From contig NC_088317.1 in the NCBI RefSeq assembly GCF_910592395.1, positions 11,782,001 through 11,846,000 on the forward strand: a stretch of 64,000 nucleotides of DNA, in the 5' to 3' direction. The position numbers and the translations under genes are program-made. How positions within the stretch are numbered: position 1 is the stretch's first letter; the number at the start of each line of letters is the position of its first letter. Source of the DNA: Lineus longissimus. Its lineage: Eukaryota > Nemertea > Pilidiophora > Heteronemertea > Lineidae. Below the pieces are notes generated by a model. That model made no database searches, was not told the origin of the DNA, and saw nothing but the letters and a program-made list of their open reading frames with translations. Shown piece after piece: positions 10,683-20,887 of this stretch.

Positions 10683-13600
10683 TTACGGATCGGACATAAG
10701 TGCAATGCGTCGGCGCGCTTCAATGGCGGCTAGTCTAACAGGCCTGTGCTCAGCTGCACACTCGGAATTGTCTGACAACGGAACACGCGAGTTGTGTTCA
10801 ATAGGCCTCGATAATGTCTCGCCATTGTTGGTTTCCAAAGGATACAATTTGGTTATCGGGCGGTTTGTCTGACCACGGCTTGTTTTGATGTCTACAGAAC
10901 GCACTAAACCATCATTACCGCGATTCAATCTCAACACACGCGCAAGTTGCCACTTTACACGTGGTACGCAGTCTTCATGAATGAGCACTATGTCCCCAAC
11001 TTGAATCTGATTTTGCGTAATGCCCTTACCACAATTGCGATCTCTTTCACGTAAAGCCGCTAGGTACTCTTGTGACCACCGGTTCCAAAACTGTGCTTGC
11101 ACACTGGCCATCAACACAGCGCGTCGTTGCAATTCTGACTGACTGCCAAACGTTGGGTCACGCAACTCATCAGTATCGTACAACTCATGAGGAACAGTAG
11201 ACAGTGGTCTACCATGTAAAAAATGCGATGGCGTAAGCGGTTGTAAATCATCAGTATCTGAGGACAGGTATGTGATCGGTCGGTCATTGAGTATGGCCTC
11301 AATCTCGGTGAGGACAGTCTGTAACTCATCAAGCGTTAAGAAACGGCGGCCCAGCACCTTTTTCAAGGCTGTCTTTGTCAACCCAATCAACCGTTCCCAA
11401 AAACCACCGTACCAAGGTGCCCGTTTCGGTATGAACAACCATTCAACACGGCGGTTAGCTAAATAGGTTTTAACTGATTCAGATTCAAACAACTGCTTGA
11501 GTTCTGCAGCCGCAGAGAGATAGGTTGACGCATTGTCAGAAATCATTTTGCTCGGAAGCGATCTCCGGGCGGCAAAACGTCTGAACGCACGAAGGAATGT
11601 TCCAACTGAGAGATCAGTAACAAGTTCCAGATGAACGGCTCTGATAACGGCGCATGTAAAGAGGCACACGTACGCCTTCGATTCTGAGTGTTCGTTTCGT
11701 ATGAATAAAGCACCACTGAAATCTACACCAGTCACAGTAAATGGGGGTGCCTTAAGTAGTCTCGACGCTTGTAATGGTGGTGGAATAGGTGACCTATATG
11801 GTTTCCCCATAACCCTCTTGCAAGTGACACACTGCCGTAACAACGATTTTACGCGCTGTCTAATGTTGGTAATCCAGAAACGCTGGCGAATATGCGTGAT
11901 AGTAGATTGTAATCCTGAATGAAGAACGTTCGTATGTGCATTCCAAATGATAAGTTCCGCGAATCGATGTCTAGATGGAATCAGAATCGGAAATTTCGTT
12001 CCGTAGTCAATAGGCGCGTTATGCAATCGTCCGCCTGCGCGTAATATTCCATCGTTGTCAAGAAATAACCGAAGTTGTTTCACGAGTGGACCTGCTGTCC
12101 TACGTTTTGACATTAACGTCTTGATCTCATCTCCGTAGCTCTGACGTTGAACATGTTTAATCCACATTGTTTCTGCGTCTTGAATTTCACCTGCCGTGAG
12201 CGGTCCAACGTTTTGTAGTTGGGGATTTTTTTTCGCATTTGCAACAAATCTGAGTACGAGAGCACTGATGCGCAACAGTTTCGTATACGAACTGTAACGT
12301 TCGGGGTCGATTACGTTGGTGATGCGCATGTCTACATCAGGTTCACCGACTGCGTTGGTTACAATGACGACCGGATCATGATCAGCGTTGTCAGTATCCA
12401 TTGTATGCGATTTACCATCGAATAGCTCGCATTGTGGCCACTCAGAAGTTCTAAGCCAGTGTGGACCGTTCCACCAGAGTATGGCGTTTTGAAGATCTGA
12501 TGCATTCATTCCCCGAGTAAGAATATCGGCAGGGTTATCCTTTGTGGGACAGTATTTGAATCTGGTTATGACTTGGCAAGCACGTATTTCTCTTACACGG
12601 TTCTCAACGAATAAAGGCAGCTTTTTCTCACTGTGTATCCAGTGTAGAACTATCTGACTGTCCGACCAAAGGAATGCATGTTCAATGTTGATCAGTTGTT
12701 TGAGGTTTCTGTGAAGATAGTTCAGTAAACGTGATCCGATTAAAGCGGCCATTAGCTCTAATCTAGGCAGCGAGATGGGTTTGATCGGCGCAACCCGAGT
12801 TTTTGCCATCACAAGTGAAGTGCATCCGCCACATTTCAAATATGCAACAGCCCCGTAGGCCTTTGGGCTCGCGTCTGCAAATACATGAAGCTTATACAAA
12901 TCGTTGCTAGTGTTTTGACAATCGAAGTATTTGCGATCAATGGCACATGATTGTGTCACGGTTGACAGCTCCTGACTCAACCTTCTCCAAGTATGGTTAA
13001 GCTCGTCCGGCAGCGGTTCGTCCCAATCTAACTTGTGTGTCCATAGCTCTTGTATAAATATCTTAGCCATAACATGTACTGGAGACAGAAGTCCAGGTGG
13101 ATCGTATATACTGCTAGTAACTTGAACAACTTCACGTTTTGTCACCAGATTGTCTATTGAAGGTTCAATTTTCCGCTTTGAATATCGCAGAATGTCCTGT
13201 TCAGTATCCCAGTCTAGTCCAAGCACATTGGCAATTCGATCTGGGTTGTAAACGTTGTCTGCTTCAGCCAATTTCCGAAGTTCAGGGCAATTGGACGACC
13301 ATGCTCGGAGATTGAATCCACCAGATTTCATTACCTTTCTGGATTCCTGGTAGTATTTCACAGTGTCATGTGTGCTTTCAGCTCCACTCGCTACATTGTC
13401 AACATAGATATTGTCCTTCATATCGGCTGCAACTGGGGATTCGTGTTTGTCTAAGTGTGACCTGACAGTGGCGTTTAGAATAAAAGGTGAGCACACTGCT
13501 CCGAAAAGCACCACTTTAAACTGGTACACCTTGAAGGCACTGTTTGGGTCGTTACTATCCATCAACCACAGAAATTTTGTAAACTTCCGATCCTCTGCGT

Positions 13601-15050
13601 CAAGCCCAACGTTCAGAAACGCCTTTTCTATGTCAGTTGCTAGAGCGTAGTGATGTAGGCGAAATCTAACAAGGATTGCAGCAAGATCGTTCTGAAGTGG
13701 CGGTCCCGTCTCTAAACAGTCATTAAGGCTAGCTCCTTCACCAACTTTACAGCTACAGTCGTATACTATTCTTATTGGAGTTGTAGCTGAATCTTTCTTG
13801 ACTGGCCTATGTGGGAGATAGTGACCACAGGCTACATCATCTATGGGAACTTCTTCAATGAAGTCACGTCTGGTTTGATCCTGGATAATGTCATTGTACA
13901 TCTTGCGTAAGTCGGGTGATAGCTTTCGAATCATATTTCGTGTACGTCGCACGCACACGTCATAATTCGTTGGCAAGGGTGGATATTCTGCTTTCCACGG
14001 AAGTCTTGCAATGTAGCCATTGTCCTCAAACCGTAAATGCGTTTCACAGTATGACTCAAAATCCATTGACTTGCATAGGTCAGATGGGTCATCTTTGATA
14101 CCTATCGTTTCTAAATCCCAATATTCCTGAAGTTTGGTTTTCTCATCGAGAATATTAGTAGCTATGTGTAGTATCGTAGTGTTCGATTCATGAGATTCCT
14201 TGTATATCGGGCCAGAGAGTAAGTAACCGAGCTTGGACTGCACTGCAGTGGGTCCAGGGCCTCGTATTACGTGATCCATCATGAAATCCCAATAGAAATC
14301 GGCCCCGATGAGAACCGATATCTCGAACGAATCCACATTGGAAACTGGATGAGCGAAAGGTAATTCCCGTAGGTGACGTAAATCCAAGAGTGAAGCATTA
14401 ACGAAGTTTTTGATGGGAGCGGAAATTTTCGGAACTACAAGTGCTGAAATATCCATCTTTCCACCGGTGATCGTATGCACTGCGAATGACACCTTATCGT
14501 AGGATTTAACATGAGAAGGTTTGCCACCGAATGCAGCAACTTGAATTTTCTGCGATCCCTCCGGCGTGATATCCAACTTTCGTGCGAAATCCTTCGTTAT
14601 AAACGATCGTGTTGCGCCTTCGTCGAAAAGTATCGTCGCTGTATAAGTATTTGATCCAGAAGAGATTTCAGCAACGGCTGTTTTCAGTAAAACTGTTCCC
14701 GACTTCGACAAACCGTCAACATTGACGTCACCTGCTGACACCGACTTAGCGTGAACTTGCGTCGTATTTCGACAGGCTTTAACTCCGTTATCCGTACACG
14801 TAGTTGATTGCGTCACTAATGTTTCGGATCCCGTATTGGTTGACCTACAGAGGGACGTGTGATGTTTCCGACTACAGTGGCGACATGTTCGTTTCGACTT
14901 ACAGTCCTTTATTTTGTGATTGCCAAGGCCGTTGAACATGTTTAATCCACATTGTTTCTGCGTCTTGAATTTCACCTGCCGTGAGCGGTCCAACGTTTTG
15001 TAGTTGGGGATTTTTTTTCGCATTTGCAACAAATCTGAGTACGAGAGCAC
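10683..15050 (-). CDS. BEL/Pao 1 Pol, downstream frame with integrase
   Basis: A frame of 1,455 codons whose first roughly 40 codons are out-of-frame sequence made by the duplication junction. It enters the true frame at the second zinc knuckle (GNHKIKDC) and so lacks gag and a native start. It then contains protease, RT (YVDN near 13,400), RNase H (near 12,875), an integrase zinc-binding His/Cys region (about 11,800-11,960, ending CVTC), an integrase core with the three acidic positions (DFSGALF near 11,715, ISDNAS near 11,540, GFWERL near 11,395) and a C-terminal DUF5641-like domain (VGDIVLIHED near 10,990). Without the duplication, one Gag-Pol frame would be expected, as in typical BEL/Pao elements. 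Confidence 0.92.
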   Translation of the reverse strand: MLSYSDLLQMRKKIPNYKTLDRSRQVKFKTQKQCGLNMFNGLGNHKIKDCKSKRTCRHCSRKHHTSLCRSTNTGSETLVTQSTTCTDNGVKACRNTTQVHAKSVSAGDVNVDGLSKSGTVLLKTAVAEISSGSNTYTATILFDEGATRSFITKDFARKLDITPEGSQKIQVAAFGGKPSHVKSYDKVSFAVHTITGGKMDISALVVPKISAPIKNFVNASLLDLRHLRELPFAHPVSNVDSFEISVLIGADFYWDFMMDHVIRGPGPTAVQSKLGYLLSGPIYKESHESNTTILHIATNILDEKTKLQEYWDLETIGIKDDPSDLCKSMDFESYCETHLRFEDNGYIARLPWKAEYPPLPTNYDVCVRRTRNMIRKLSPDLRKMYNDIIQDQTRRDFIEEVPIDDVACGHYLPHRPVKKDSATTPIRIVYDCSCKVGEGASLNDCLETGPPLQNDLAAILVRFRLHHYALATDIEKAFLNVGLDAEDRKFTKFLWLMDSNDPNSAFKVYQFKVVLFGAVCSPFILNATVRSHLDKHESPVAADMKDNIYVDNVASGAESTHDTVKYYQESRKVMKSGGFNLRAWSSNCPELRKLAEADNVYNPDRIANVLGLDWDTEQDILRYSKRKIEPSIDNLVTKREVVQVTSSIYDPPGLLSPVHVMAKIFIQELWTHKLDWDEPLPDELNHTWRRLSQELSTVTQSCAIDRKYFDCQNTSNDLYKLHVFADASPKAYGAVAYLKCGGCTSLVMAKTRVAPIKPISLPRLELMAALIGSRLLNYLHRNLKQLINIEHAFLWSDSQIVLHWIHSEKKLPLFVENRVREIRACQVITRFKYCPTKDNPADILTRGMNASDLQNAILWWNGPHWLRTSEWPQCELFDGKSHTMDTDNADHDPVVIVTNAVGEPDVDMRITNVIDPERYSSYTKLLRISALVLRFVANAKKNPQLQNVGPLTAGEIQDAETMWIKHVQRQSYGDEIKTLMSKRRTAGPLVKQLRLFLDNDGILRAGGRLHNAPIDYGTKFPILIPSRHRFAELIIWNAHTNVLHSGLQSTITHIRQRFWITNIRQRVKSLLRQCVTCKRVMGKPYRSPIPPPLQASRLLKAPPFTVTGVDFSGALFIRNEHSESKAYVCLFTCAVIRAVHLELVTDLSVGTFLRAFRRFAARRSLPSKMISDNASTYLSAAAELKQLFESESVKTYLANRRVEWLFIPKRAPWYGGFWERLIGLTKTALKKVLGRRFLTLDELQTVLTEIEAILNDRPITYLSSDTDDLQPLTPSHFLHGRPLSTVPHELYDTDELRDPTFGSQSELQRRAVLMASVQAQFWNRWSQEYLAALRERDRNCGKGITQNQIQVGDIVLIHEDCVPRVKWQLARVLRLNRGNDGLVRSVDIKTSRGQTNRPITKLYPLETNNGETLSRPIEHNSRVPLSDNSECAAEHRPVRLAAIEARRRIALMSDP

Positions 15051-17714
15051 TGATGCGCAACAGTTTCGTATACGAACTGTAACGTTCGGGGTCGATTACG
15101 TTGGTGATGCGCATGTCTACATCAGGTTCACCGACTGCGTTGGTTACAATGACGACCGGATCATGATCAGCGTTGTCAGTATCCATTGTATGCGATTTAC
15201 CATCGAATAGCTCGCATTGTGGCCACTCAGAAGTTCTAAGCCAGTGTGGACCGTTCCACCAGAGTATGGCGTTTTGAAGATCTGATGCATTCATTCCCCG
15301 AGTAAGAATATCGGCAGGGTTATCCTTTGTGGGACAGTATTTGAATCTGGTTATGACTTGGCAAGCACGTATTTCTCTTACACGGTTCTCAACGAATAAA
15401 GGCAGCTTTTTCTCACTGTGTATCCAGTGTAGAACTATCTGACTGTCCGACCAAAGGAATGCATGTTCAATGTTGATCAGTTGTTTGAGGTTTCTGTGAA
15501 GATAGTTCAGTAAACGTGATCCGATTAAAGCGGCCATTAGCTCTAATCTAGGCAGCGAGATGGGTTTGATCGGCGCAACCCGAGTTTTTGCCATCACAAG
15601 TGAAGTGCATCCGCCACATTTCAAATATGCAACAGCCCCGTAGGCCTTTGGGCTCGCGTCTGCAAATACATGAAGCTTATACAAATCGTTGCTAGTGTTT
15701 TGACAATCGAAGTATTTGCGATCAATGGCACATGATTGTGTCACGGTTGACAGCTCCTGACTCAACCTTCTCCAAGTATGGTTAAGCTCGTCCGGCAGCG
15801 GTTCGTCCCAATCTAACTTGTGTGTCCATAGCTCTTGTATAAATATCTTAGCCATAACATGTACTGGAGACAGAAGTCCAGGTGGATCGTATATACTGCT
15901 AGTAACTTGAACAACTTCACGTTTTGTCACCAGATTGTCTATTGAAGGTTCAATTTTCCGCTTTGAATATCGCAGAATGTCCTGTTCAGTATCCCAGTCT
16001 AGTCCAAGCACATTGGCAATTCGATCTGGGTTGTAAACGTTGTCTGCTTCAGCCAATTTCCGAAGTTCAGGGCAATTGGACGACCATGCTCGGAGATTGA
16101 ATCCACCAGATTTCATTACCTTTCTGGATTCCTGGTAGTATTTCACAGTGTCATGTGTGCTTTCAGCTCCACTCGCTACATTGTCAACATAGATATTGTC
16201 CTTCATATCGGCTGCAACTGGGGATTCGTGTTTGTCTAAGTGTGACCTGACAGTGGCGTTTAGAATAAAAGGTGAGCACACTGCTCCGAAAAGCACCACT
16301 TTAAACTGGTACACCTTGAAGGCACTGTTTGGGTCGTTACTATCCATCAACCACAGAAATTTTGTAAACTTCCGATCCTCTGCGTCAAGCCCAACGTTCA
16401 GAAACGCCTTTTCTATGTCAGTTGCTAGAGCGTAGTGATGTAGGCGAAATCTAACAAGGATTGCAGCAAGATCGTTCTGAAGTGGCGGTCCCGTCTCTAA
16501 ACAGTCATTAAGGCTAGCTCCTTCACCAACTTTACAGCTACAGTCGTATACTATTCTTATTGGAGTTGTAGCTGAATCTTTCTTGACTGGCCTATGTGGG
16601 AGATAGTGACCACAGGCTACATCATCTATGGGAACTTCTTCAATGAAGTCACGTCTGGTTTGATCCTGGATAATGTCATTGTACATCTTGCGTAAGTCGG
16701 GTGATAGCTTTCGAATCATATTTCGTGTACGTCGCACGCACACGTCATAATTCGTTGGCAAGGGTGGATATTCTGCTTTCCACGGAAGTCTTGCAATGTA
16801 GCCATTGTCCTCAAACCGTAAATGCGTTTCACAGTATGACTCAAAATCCATTGACTTGCATAGGTCAGATGGGTCATCTTTGATACCTATCGTTTCTAAA
16901 TCCCAATATTCCTGAAGTTTGGTTTTCTCATCGAGAATATTAGTAGCTATGTGTAGTATCGTAGTGTTCGATTCATGAGATTCCTTGTATATCGGGCCAG
17001 AGAGTAAGTAACCGAGCTTGGACTGCACTGCAGTGGGTCCAGGGCCTCGTATTACGTGATCCATCATGAAATCCCAATAGAAATCGGCCCCGATGAGAAC
17101 CGATATCTCGAACGAATCCACATTGGAAACTGGATGAGCGAAAGGTAATTCCCGTAGGTGAGGTAAATCCAAGAGTGAAGCATTAACGAAGTTTTTGATG
17201 GGAGCGGAAATTTTCGGAACTACAAGTGCTGAAATATCCATCTTTCCACCGGTGATCGTATGCACTGCGAATGACACCTTATCGTAGGATTTAACATGAG
17301 AAGGTTTGCCACCGAATGCAGCAAGTTGAATTTTCTGCGATCCCTCCGGCGTGATATCCAACTTTCGTGCGAAATCCTTCGTTATAAACGATCGTGTTGC
17401 GCCTTCGTCGAAAAGTATCGTCGCTGTATAAGTATTTGATCCAGAAGAGATTTCAGCAACGGCTGTTTTCAGTAAAACTGTTCCCGACTTCGACAAACCG
17501 TCAACATTGACGTCACCTGCTGACACCGACTTAGCGTGAACTTGCGTCGTATTTCGACAGGCTTTAACTCCGTTATCCGTACACGTAGTTGATTGCGTCA
17601 CTAATGTTTCGGATCCCGTATTGGTTGACCTACAGAGGGACGTGTGATGTTTCCGACTACAGTGGCGACATGTTCGTTTCGACTTACAGTCCTTTATTTT
17701 GTGATTGCCAAGGC
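12145..17714. repeat. 2,785-bp internal tandem duplication in BEL/Pao 1
   Basis: Copy 1 is 12,145-14,929 and copy 2 is 14,930-17,714. The junction is ccaaggc/cgttgaac. The copies seem to differ at only two places that I noticed (near 14,382 versus 17,162, Arg/Pro; near 14,540 versus 17,328, Val/Leu). The unit runs from the gag zinc knuckles through protease, RT and RNase H to the region before the integrase core. Its length is not a multiple of three, so the two coding frames are out of phase. Confidence 0.95.
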
Positions 17715-18786
17715 AGTTAAAGCAAAGACGATCTCGCTTTACGATTTGTTGACGTTTGTCATGATCTATTACTGTCTTGCAATTCACCGAATTATGTGAA
17801 GCGTCCTTACAGAATGCGCATGTCTTATGAAACGGTTTAGTATCCGTATGGAAAGCTGCAGTTGAAGACGAGATAGCACTGGGAGTTGTGTAACTGGTCA
17901 CATTTCCTTCTTCAATAGCTTCGATTTCTTTCAAAAGATTCTTTCGTAAGTCTTTCAACTTCCAATCACTACTACCGTGGGTTCTTGCCAATTGTTGTCG
18001 AATAGATCCTGGAAGCTTCTCAAGGACGATAGGTACTAACAGGTCACCGTAGGTATTCTCTGACTTTCCCAGGGTATCTAATCCACGAATAAGAATTTCA
18101 AGAGTGTCATAGAAGTGACGTAATCCAGTGAATTCACCACTTGGCTTAGGGAGGTCCCATAAAGCTTTCATGTATGCACTAGAAAGTTTATGCGGTTGTC
18201 CGTAACGGTTTCGTAATAGTTCCAGGGCGTGTGCATAGTTTGCATTAGTTAATGCTAGTCCTTTAATAACACGAGATGCTTCTCCTGTAAGCTGAGCCTT
18301 TAGGTACTGGAATTTATGGAAACCGTCTAAGTCTGGGTCACTATGCACCGATGCTGCGAAACTGTCATAAAAGCTCTGCCACTTGAGTAAATCCCCATCG
18401 AATGACGCTAGGCTTAGTTTAGGAAGTCGGACGGTCTTCGCCTTCGGTGGTACAACTGCGGGAGTGGGCGTTGGCTTTTTTTTGTGTGTTTGTCTCTCAA
18501 TATGTCTTTTGAGTTTCAGGAGGTATTCCTCAACTTCAGCGTTATGGTCGTCAGCCTCTATGATTACCTCTGCTACGTCGTCGTCCTTAGTAATTTCAAG
18601 CAGCTCAGCATCTAACTTCTTAACTTGCTCGAATGCCTTAGTTATATGTTGTTCGACTGCTGTGAGTTGATCTAGATGGTCTTCTGTTAATTCTATACTG
18701 GTGATCGTTTCGGCTTTCGTGATGGACTTCGAGATTTGTCCGCGGTACGCGCCTCTTGACTTGCGAATTCTAGTGTGCGTTGCCAT
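14899..18786 (-). CDS. BEL/Pao 1 Gag-Pol, upstream frame ending at the duplication junction
   Basis: A frame of 1,295 codons from the ATG at 18,784-18,786. The N-terminal gag has a DUF1759-like region (about residues 110-290: FDGDLLKWQSF, RYGQPHKL, MKALWDLP). Three Cys/His knuckles follow at about 320-390 (CAFC, CFNC, CRHC). Next come the DUF1758-type aspartic protease with ILFDEGATRSF (about 455-465), the reverse transcriptase with an IYVDN active-site variant (near 16,185), a Pao A17-type linker and RNase H (HVFADASP near 15,660; LWSDSQ). It runs through the duplication junction at 14,929/14,930, goes out of frame and stops after a few codons, so this product lacks integrase. Confidence 0.92.
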   Translation of the reverse strand: MATHTRIRKSRGAYRGQISKSITKAETITSIELTEDHLDQLTAVEQHITKAFEQVKKLDAELLEITKDDDVAEVIIEADDHNAEVEEYLLKLKRHIERQTHKKKPTPTPAVVPPKAKTVRLPKLSLASFDGDLLKWQSFYDSFAASVHSDPDLDGFHKFQYLKAQLTGEASRVIKGLALTNANYAHALELLRNRYGQPHKLSSAYMKALWDLPKPSGEFTGLRHFYDTLEILIRGLDTLGKSENTYGDLLVPIVLEKLPGSIRQQLARTHGSSDWKLKDLRKNLLKEIEAIEEGNVTSYTTPSAISSSTAAFHTDTKPFHKTCAFCKDASHNSVNCKTVIDHDKRQQIVKRDRLCFNCLGNHKIKDCKSKRTCRHCSRKHHTSLCRSTNTGSETLVTQSTTCTDNGVKACRNTTQVHAKSVSAGDVNVDGLSKSGTVLLKTAVAEISSGSNTYTATILFDEGATRSFITKDFARKLDITPEGSQKIQLAAFGGKPSHVKSYDKVSFAVHTITGGKMDISALVVPKISAPIKNFVNASLLDLPHLRELPFAHPVSNVDSFEISVLIGADFYWDFMMDHVIRGPGPTAVQSKLGYLLSGPIYKESHESNTTILHIATNILDEKTKLQEYWDLETIGIKDDPSDLCKSMDFESYCETHLRFEDNGYIARLPWKAEYPPLPTNYDVCVRRTRNMIRKLSPDLRKMYNDIIQDQTRRDFIEEVPIDDVACGHYLPHRPVKKDSATTPIRIVYDCSCKVGEGASLNDCLETGPPLQNDLAAILVRFRLHHYALATDIEKAFLNVGLDAEDRKFTKFLWLMDSNDPNSAFKVYQFKVVLFGAVCSPFILNATVRSHLDKHESPVAADMKDNIYVDNVASGAESTHDTVKYYQESRKVMKSGGFNLRAWSSNCPELRKLAEADNVYNPDRIANVLGLDWDTEQDILRYSKRKIEPSIDNLVTKREVVQVTSSIYDPPGLLSPVHVMAKIFIQELWTHKLDWDEPLPDELNHTWRRLSQELSTVTQSCAIDRKYFDCQNTSNDLYKLHVFADASPKAYGAVAYLKCGGCTSLVMAKTRVAPIKPISLPRLELMAALIGSRLLNYLHRNLKQLINIEHAFLWSDSQIVLHWIHSEKKLPLFVENRVREIRACQVITRFKYCPTKDNPADILTRGMNASDLQNAILWWNGPHWLRTSEWPQCELFDGKSHTMDTDNADHDPVVIVTNAVGEPDVDMRITNVIDPERYSSYTKLLRISALVLRFVANAKKNPQLQNVGPLTAGEIQDAETMWIKHVQRPWQSQNKGL

Positions 18787-18807
18787 CTTCGAGAGAGAGT
18801 CCTGGAC

Positions 18808-18825
18808 CTAGTCACGGCACCAAAA
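18808..18825 (-). promoter_or_regulatory. Primer-binding site of BEL/Pao 1
   Basis: The minus strand reads ttttggtgccgtgactag immediately after the 5' LTR. The same block (ttggtgccgtgac) follows the 5' LTR of BEL/Pao 2 at 34,003, which supports its function as the tRNA primer site. Confidence 0.7.
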
Positions 18826-19018
18826 TGTCGGGGATGCCCAGGTTCTAAGGGAATAACGACCACCCAGTTCTATGTAAAACTTCAACTGATTTATTACTAG
18901 ACTCGAGTCAGAGTGAACATGTGATATAGTTACATAATTCAGAAATACATGTTTCTAAAAGACATTCAATAACTCCAATAGACCAGCTATTGGCGGCGAC
19001 TATAATCTGTTCCCAACA
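18826..19018 (-). repeat. 5' LTR of BEL/Pao 1 (right in this view)
   Basis: 193 bp. On the minus strand it is followed directly by the primer-binding region. Confidence 0.93.
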
Positions 19019-19560
19019 AAATGGAGAATGATGTTATATCTGGAAAACTCCTCATTGATAACACAAGCATACTGTACCGAATAATAGATGGCAACATCTA
19101 TATATCATGTAAAGAAGCATTTCAGTTGGCTGATTTAAGTAGGCACGTGAGAAGAGATGGTTACAGTAAAATCGATGCTACCTTGCGCCTGAAAGGAGTG
19201 GACTCCAGGTCATGTTTTCTGTTCTATAAGGAGAGCAGAATACGGGAATACATTGCATTAGAATCATTTGTAATGCTGATGGATATCATGAAAATTCCAA
19301 ACAAACAAAAATCACTGCAACTAGCAAGAGAAAAACACGTTCAAACCTTACAAAAATGTGTAGCGCTTAACTTAAAATACTTAAACCACCTGTGTACCCC
19401 ATTGAAAAAAGAATTGAAATCTGAAACCTCAATGGTTAATGTAACTCCGACTTGTGTGCCTTCAGCAAAAAAATGTAGGCGTAAACGAGGTGTCACAGGT
19501 AAACAGAAAACTATGCGAGAAAAATGGAAAAACAAAAAAACGCTTAAAAAATATATTTGA
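19019..19560 (+). pseudogene. Third segment of the interrupted frame: unrecognised domain with basic tail
   Basis: This continues the 9,875-10,149 frame across the BEL/Pao insertion. It opens inside the right copy of the aaatg target duplication and codes in the same phase. The first 80 residues (LLIDNTSILYRIIDGNIYIS, then IREYIALESFVMLMDIMK) look like a folded alpha/beta domain of viral or mobile-element type, but I cannot assign a family. The tail from residue 140 is lysine-rich (KKCRRKRG, MREKWKNKKTLKK). Stop at 19,558-19,560. The whole ancestral frame (protease-like, linker, this domain) would be about 550 codons. Confidence 0.6.
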
Positions 19561-20870
19561 TGAAATCTGAAAGAAACATTTTGGTGGTGACAAGAAAACA
19601 ATGATTTGGTGTATCGGAGAAGTGCTGTCAAAAGATTTGACTGCAGACGAAATGGATTATTTCAAGCAATCGTTAGGCCTATTGAAACAAACACAGCGTG
19701 CTTCAGATCACAAATCAAATGGTAACAATAGTCGTGAGACCAATCAAACTAGATTAGAAGCATCTGATTGTGTGTACGTACATGTCAGAAAACTTCAATG
19801 GCTATAGGCTCAATGCACACTTGCGAAAGAAACTGCCAAGCATTCCTACACGGCGAACTGAGCAAGAACTGGGAAAAAAATATGAAAATGAATTTGAGAA
19901 AGTTCTTTGTCCTAAAAAGATAAGTTTGGGATGGTATGTTGATCCGGGCCGCCTTATTCAAGTGTTGTCATTCAAGTACTACTGGCTAACTGTGACAAAG
20001 CATTGGAAGATATATGGTGATGGTAGAAAATACGGAGGGAGACACAGTACGTATTTGGGGTTAAGTATCCTAAATGATTAAGCTGCACTTCGTGGCATAC
20101 TTTTTCAAAGTTCCAAGATAATCTTTCCGATCACAGTTTTTTATGAAAGCGACAGCCGGGATAATCTCGAGGAACATCTGGGTAATGGTTATCTTGAAAG
20201 ATTTATCTCACAACATCTGGCCCAAGATGCTCACAGGTTTTATCTAGCGGGGGATGAAATGTTCCTTGAGGCAGTATTGGATGGAGACGATGAATTGTCT
20301 CAAACATCAGAAGATAGCTGGAACAAATATTCCAAAATGAAGAAAAGTGACAGAGGTTTGACAGGCTCTGATGGTTAAAGAACTTGATGCCTTGATGTAG
20401 AAATAGATCGCCAACACCCCACCTCGCTTGTGGCCAGTATCCCAACTGAGCGGATTGTGATGTGCGTGCTGCATGGGTCAGCTAGATCTGTCGAGAAATT
20501 GATAAATTTAGAAATTGAACTTGTCCTCTCTGAAGGAAATATGGTTGCCCAGAGGCCAAACACTGAAGATGCAAAAAGGTACGTCCATGAAAGAATTTCT
20601 AACTTAGAAAACAATATCAATATGAGGGGAATAAGACAAGGCAACTTCCGGAACATTTTCAATAGCAAAGGTGCACCAGAGCCAGTTACTTTGAACAAAG
20701 ACCATGCATTTACAGTGAGATAAGTCCTTCTCCCGACGATCCACCGGGAAAAGCTCGATTCCAGGCTGAAGGTGGAGAGCATGCAAACCACCTCCATAAT
20801 TGCTTCTATTTCAACCATACAACTAGGCATGGGGGGAAGGAGAGAAAATGTCCTCTGAAAGCACTCCTAT
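19561..20870 (+). pseudogene. Transposase-like relic of a GDG-motif family, multiply frameshifted
   Basis: Pieces in different frames (19,601-19,807; 19,770-20,079; about 20,080-20,380; 20,430-20,723) read as one decayed protein. Landmarks are WKIYGDGRKYGG (about 20,005-20,040), a GDEMFLEAVLDGDD block (near 20,250), an S-x-M-x4-DRG block (near 20,350), and VLHGSARSVEKL (near 20,468). Their order matches the gene at 27,296-31,312 (KFCGDGTNIT, ADFKFLLMVLG, M-x4-DRG, VLVDELHMMLR), so the two look like distant relatives. The Cys pair present there is absent here. Activity is very unlikely. Confidence 0.5.
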
Positions 20871-20887
20871 GTAAATATTGGAAGGAT

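Larger units (their letters stand above)
10150..19018 (-). mobile_element. BEL/Pao LTR retrotransposon 1, young, with internal duplication
   Basis: Two LTRs of 193 bp (10,150-10,342 and 18,826-19,018) appear identical by eye, start TGTCGGGG and end CCCAACA in the plus-strand view. They are bounded by a 5-bp duplication, aaatg, at 10,145-10,149 and 19,019-19,023. Coding is on the minus strand: gag with zinc knuckles, aspartic protease, reverse transcriptase, RNase H, integrase. Matching LTRs imply recent insertion. The element is longer than expected because 2,785 bp are present twice (12,145-14,929 and 14,930-17,714). Confidence 0.95.

Noticed and set aside
10683-15050. Two separate Gag-Pol genes in BEL/Pao 1
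   Set aside because: The second frame begins with out-of-frame translation across a tandem-duplication junction. They are one gene partly duplicated.
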